8,958 nt of DNA from Candidatus Hecatellales archaeon B24 (lineage in GTDB: Archaea; Thermoproteota; Bathyarchaeia; Hecatellales; Hecatellaceae): positions 1 through 8,958 of the forward strand of contig LUCC01000026.1 in assembly GCA_001593855.1 (NCBI GenBank), in the 5' to 3' direction. Below are positions 6,331 to 8,958 of the stretch, piece by piece. Under the pieces are notes generated by a model. It did not search any database, was not told where the DNA came from, and saw nothing but the letters and a program-made list of their open reading frames with translations. Each line of letters opens with the position of its first letter. The stretch's first letter is position 1. The translations under genes and the position numbers were made by a program.

Positions 6331-7518
6331 TTAACCTCCCAACGCTTTCAGGAGGGCTTTGCCAAGCCTTTCAGCGAAGGCGGGGTGCTTGGAAAGCTTG
6401 GCGCCAACCCTTTCAAGGTTGAAGCCGTTGGCTAGGTCTATGATGTCTCTGCCGTCGAGGACTTCAGCCAGCATGTTTAAGTCTTCGTCGCTCAGGTTTT
6501 CTATGAGCCTGAGCGCTGTTAGGCTGCGGTAAATCCGGTTGCTCCAAGGCGTGTAGCGTTTGGGGTAATCGGAGAAGTTTGCTTCCCCTTCGGCTGCCGC
6601 AGCTCCAGCCAGTTCCCCAGCGATTTTACCTGCCACGATGGAGCTGTGGATTCCTCCTCCGGTTAGAGGTATAACCTGTCCAGCAGCGTCTCCGCAGAGC
6701 ATTACGTTTTCCTTGTAGATGCGGCTTATCTGCCCGCTTATGGGAACAGGTGCGGCTTTAACCTCTACGGTCTGAGCTCTTCCGAACATTTCGAGATGTC
6801 TCTTAATAAACTTGTCCAGGTAAGGTTTAGCTGGAGCACCTCTCACTCCCACTCCAACGTTGGCTTCCTCTCTGCTTTTCGGGAAAACCCAGACGTAGCC
6901 TTTCGGAGCCACTTCTCCTCCCACGTAGGCTGCAGGAACATCTGCCTCCTCTATGCGGCATCCCACCAGCTTATACTGGATGCAGGGAATAACCTCGTAG
7001 CCTTTCCTTTCAAAGAAGGTTTGAGCCACAAGCGAGGTAACTCCATCGCAGCCGAGCAGTATTTTAGCCTCAACCGTAACCTTTCCACCCAGCCTGTTCA
7101 CAGCCAGCTTGAAACCTCCGTCAGGCTTACGTTCAACTTTTGAAACCTCGGAGCGCATCCAGATTTCAGCTCCAGCCCTCACAGCCCTAGCCGCCATCTC
7201 CCTGAGGAAAACAGGTTTCTCCAAGATGTATCCTTCCCCGAAGCCCAGCTCTTCAGACCATATTTCAACTTTTTTAGATTCGTCTGGAGCGTAAACCGTG
7301 AAACCCTTAATCTTGTTGGCTACGAACTTGGGTGAAGGCTGGATTTCAGCGTCTTGAAGTGTTGAGCCGGATACAGCCTCCCCGCAGGGTTTGGCTCCCA
7401 GCGAAAGGTCTTTCTCGCACAGTAAAACCCTGACGTTTTTTTCAGCAGCCTTTCTAGCCGCCATGAGGCCTGCAGGACCCGCTCCAACAATTACCACGTC
7501 AAAGTTGAGGCTTGCCAT
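6331..7518 (-). CDS. Geranylgeranyl reductase (FAD-dependent)
   Basis: A 395-residue flavoprotein that reduces the double bonds of geranylgeranyl chains in archaeal lipids, giving saturated phytanyl chains. It shows the FAD-binding 'VGAGPAG' (11-17), the conserved 'PCGEAVS' loop with Cys45 (44-50), the family signature PxxYxWxFP at 205-213 with every defined residue present, and the second FAD motif 'CGDAAGQVIPLTGGGI' (275-290). The long C-terminal part (about 300-395) is helical, as usual. I start at ATG 7518, giving 'MASLNFDVVIVGAG', with GAGGG eight bases upstream; an upstream TTG at 7554 adds 12 basic residues and has no ribosome site. It is first in a run with GGGP synthase and G1P dehydrogenase and diverges from a Tes-like gene that needs saturated chains. 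The number of double bonds it reduces, and the lipid intermediate used, cannot be read from sequence. Confidence 0.95.
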   Translation of the reverse strand: MASLNFDVVIVGAGPAGLMAARKAAEKNVRVLLCEKDLSLGAKPCGEAVSGSTLQDAEIQPSPKFVANKIKGFTVYAPDESKKVEIWSEELGFGEGYILEKPVFLREMAARAVRAGAEIWMRSEVSKVERKPDGGFKLAVNRLGGKVTVEAKILLGCDGVTSLVAQTFFERKGYEVIPCIQYKLVGCRIEEADVPAAYVGGEVAPKGYVWVFPKSREEANVGVGVRGAPAKPYLDKFIKRHLEMFGRAQTVEVKAAPVPISGQISRIYKENVMLCGDAAGQVIPLTGGGIHSSIVAGKIAGELAGAAAAEGEANFSDYPKRYTPWSNRIYRSLTALRLIENLSDEDLNMLAEVLDGRDIIDLANGFNLERVGAKLSKHPAFAERLGKALLKALGG

Positions 7519-7568
7519 GGGAAGAACCCTCAGAGGCCTCTCTTTTCTCTTCAAGCTTCAAACCGCAA

Positions 7569-7583
7569 TATTAAATTTCCTCT
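7569..7583 (-). promoter_or_regulatory. Candidate BRE/TATA promoter for the geranylgeranyl reductase operon
   Basis: The minus strand reads GAGGA followed by AATTTAATA here, a BRE-like purine run and a TATA-like core. A start about 25 bases downstream (near 7545) leaves a leader of roughly 25 bases including the GAGGG ribosome site before the ATG at 7518. Confidence 0.5.
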
Positions 7584-7600
7584 TTCCCACCTTGGGAAAG
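7582..7600. promoter_or_regulatory. Perfect inverted repeat between divergent promoters, candidate operator
   Basis: CTTTCCC (7582-7588) and GGGAAAG (7594-7600) are perfect reverse complements separated by the five bases ACCTT. The arms abut the TATA/BRE regions of both divergent genes, so a dimeric regulator bound here could affect geranylgeranyl reductase and the Tes-like gene together. No regulator gene is visible in the window. The site could instead be a chance palindrome. Confidence 0.5.
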
Positions 7601-7608
7601 TACTTATA
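7594..7608 (+). promoter_or_regulatory. Candidate promoter for the Tes-like radical SAM gene
   Basis: A purine-rich GGGAAAG (7594-7600) is followed by TACTTATA (7601-7608), a fair TATA match. The start would fall near 7630, leaving about 35 bases before GTG 7665. A second AT-rich element at 7621-7629 is less well placed. Confidence 0.45.
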
Positions 7609-7664
7609 CTGGACGATGGGAATATTTTAAGCGTTAGCAGATAAAAAAGGCTTTGCCAGGGGTT

Positions 7665-8958
7665 GTGCCGCTTCTGACCAAGGCTTTAACCCAGCATGAA
7701 AAAGCCCGAAAGGTTGTGGCTGAAACCCGGAGCCTCTGCCCTGAATGCCTACGTCTTCTTCCAGCCCAAGTTTACGAGGCTGAAGGGAAAATATGGATTT
7801 GGAAGAAATGCCCGGAACACGGCGAATTCAACGACGTATACTGGAGTTCAGCTGAAATGTATTACAGAGCGAAAAAGTACGCACGTGACGGGAAAGGTGT
7901 GGAAAACCCGCAGGTTGCCAAGCAGAAGCCGGTGTGCCCCTACGACTGCGGCCTCTGCAACGTTCACATGACACATACGCTGCTGGCGAACCTTGTTTTA
8001 ACCAACCGCTGCGACCTCAACTGCTGGTACTGTTTCTTCTTCGCTGAGAGGGCGGGATACGTCTACGAGCCAAGCCTCGACCAGATTAGGCGAATGGTCA
8101 AGGTTCTAAGAAGTATGAAGCCCATTCCGGCTAAGGCTGTCCAGCTTACAGGGGGAGAGCCTGCCCTCCGAGACGACCTAGTGGAAATCATCAAAATCTG
8201 CAAGGAGGAGGGCCTAGACCACGTCCAGCTTAACACGGACGGGCTTAGACTGGGCTCAGACCCTGAACTAGCCTTCAGGGTTAGAAGGGCAGGAGTGAAC
8301 ACGGTATATTTAAGCTACGACGGAACCACCCCTGAGACTAACCCTAAAAACCATTGGGAAATCCCACAGATTCTGGAAAACTGCAGGAAGGCTGAACTCG
8401 GCATAGTTTTAGTTCCAACTATTATAAACACTGTTAACGATGGTGAAGTAGGGCCTATCGTCAAGTTCGGCTTCGATAATCTTGACATCGTTAGGGGAGT
8501 AAACTTCCAGCCTGTTTCGCTGGTAGGCCGGATGCCTAAACATGAAAGAGAGAGATTTCGGATAACCATTCCAGACCTTATAACGCGTATCGAAGAATAC
8601 TTCAACGGTGAAATAGGCAGAGAAGACTTCTACCCGGTGCCATGCACCACGCCTATAAGCGAGTTTGTGGAAAGCCTTGCGGGAAAACCAAAGTTTGAGA
8701 TGACCGTTCACTTCGCCTGCGGAATGGCAACCTACGTTTTCAAGGATGAAGGAGGCAAGCTTATACCGCTTCCAAAGTTTGTAGACGTGCAGGGGCTTTT
8801 CGAATACCTAGCCGAGAAGGCTGAAGAGCTTAAACAAGGAAAGAACAGGTACAGGGTTCTGGCTGGAATGCTTTTCAAGCTGAGAAGCTTCATAGACCGG
8901 GAGAAACAGCCGAAAGGCTTGAACCTCCCTAAAATCCTCTTCAACATTTTCCTTAAAC
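7665..8958 (+). CDS. tes: Tes-like radical SAM protein (tetraether synthase family), 3' end cut off
   Basis: The frame is open from a TAG at 7635 to the window edge; 431 residues are visible and the C-terminus is missing. From the chosen start: a rubredoxin-like metal site C25-x2-C28 with C49-P-E-H52-G, a second cysteine group C91, C95, C98 ('CPYDCGLC'), the radical SAM motif C116-x3-C120-x2-C123 ('CDLNCWYC') with GGE at 163-165, and further cysteines C327 ('VPCTTPIS') and C352 ('FACGMATYVF') able to bind auxiliary clusters. This matches the MJ0619-like family, whose members join two C20 chains end to end to make macrocyclic archaeol and GDGT tetraethers. The family usually runs to about 500 residues, so roughly 70-90 are lost. 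The start is uncertain: TTG 7653, GTG 7665 and GTG 7716 are all in frame, none with an ideal ribosome site; GTG 7716 would leave 7 residues before the first Cys. Paralogues of this family exist, so chemistry is inferred from family and context. Confidence 0.85.
   Translation, partial: MPLLTKALTQHEKARKVVAETRSLCPECLRLLPAQVYEAEGKIWIWKKCPEHGEFNDVYWSSAEMYYRAKKYARDGKGVENPQVAKQKPVCPYDCGLCNVHMTHTLLANLVLTNRCDLNCWYCFFFAERAGYVYEPSLDQIRRMVKVLRSMKPIPAKAVQLTGGEPALRDDLVEIIKICKEEGLDHVQLNTDGLRLGSDPELAFRVRRAGVNTVYLSYDGTTPETNPKNHWEIPQILENCRKAELGIVLVPTIINTVNDGEVGPIVKFGFDNLDIVRGVNFQPVSLVGRMPKHERERFRITIPDLITRIEEYFNGEIGREDFYPVPCTTPISEFVESLAGKPKFEMTVHFACGMATYVFKDEGGKLIPLPKFVDVQGLFEYLAEKAEELKQGKNRYRVLAGMLFKLRSFIDREKQPKGLNLPKILFNIFLK

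Noticed and set aside
7519..7554. Longer geranylgeranyl reductase start at TTG 7554
   Set aside because: It adds 12 basic residues ahead of the FAD fold and has no ribosome site, while ATG 7518 has GAGGG at good spacing and gives the usual N-terminus.
7696..7971. Plus-strand frame of 91 residues starting at ATG 7696
   Set aside because: It overlaps the Tes-like gene in another frame, while the gene's own frame contains the conserved CPEC, CPEHG and CPYDCGLC motifs.
8063..8947. Several minus-strand open frames of 70-100 residues opposite the right end
   Set aside because: They lie antisense to the Tes-like gene, whose plus-strand frame is continuous and carries the radical SAM and cysteine motifs; their translations resemble no family.

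Overview
The window reads as a piece of archaeal chromosome devoted to making the ether-lipid membrane. Three things point to Archaea: sn-glycerol-1-phosphate dehydrogenase and GGGP synthase next to each other, an archaeal-type HMG-CoA synthase/thiolase/DUF35 trio, and TATA-box promoters. A radical-SAM protein that looks like the tetraether synthase Tes suggests a GDGT-making lineage. Overall style (mid GC, AGG/AGA arginine, many TTG/GTG starts) would fit an uncultured lineage such as Bathyarchaeia or a relative, but I cannot place it from sequence alone.

Layout. At 34-390 (-) lies a small PaREP1-family (HEPN-like) gene. Positions 391-691 hold no gene but contain its promoter, a long imperfect inverted repeat (432-581) and a weak hairpin after the lipid cluster. 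From 692 to 7518 seven genes run on the minus strand. In transcription order they are geranylgeranyl reductase, GGGP synthase, G1P dehydrogenase (tightly packed); HMG-CoA synthase (own TATA box upstream); then acetoacetyl-CoA thiolase homologue, DUF35 zinc-ribbon/OB protein and GGPP synthase (own TATA box before the thiolase). On the plus strand, diverging from geranylgeranyl reductase, a radical-SAM gene starts near 7665 and runs off the right edge. None of the supplied open reading frames covered it in its true frame; I read it directly.

How they work together. Thiolase, HMG-CoA synthase and DUF35 form the entry complex of the mevalonate pathway. GGPP synthase makes the C20 chain. G1P dehydrogenase makes the archaeal glycerol backbone and GGGP synthase joins the two. 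Geranylgeranyl reductase saturates the chains, and Tes couples saturated chains of two lipids tail to tail into tetraethers. The mevalonate-to-IPP enzymes, the second prenyltransferase (DGGGP synthase) and headgroup enzymes are not in the window.

Most notable: (1) the thiolase lacks both the nucleophilic Cys (Asp83 instead) and the GHP-motif His (Asn332 instead), although its HMG-CoA synthase partner keeps all catalytic residues; (2) a perfect 7-bp inverted repeat sits exactly between the divergent TATA boxes of geranylgeranyl reductase and tes, a candidate operator joining chain saturation to tetraether formation; (3) DUF35 has no ATG, GTG or TTG available and seems to start at CTG.
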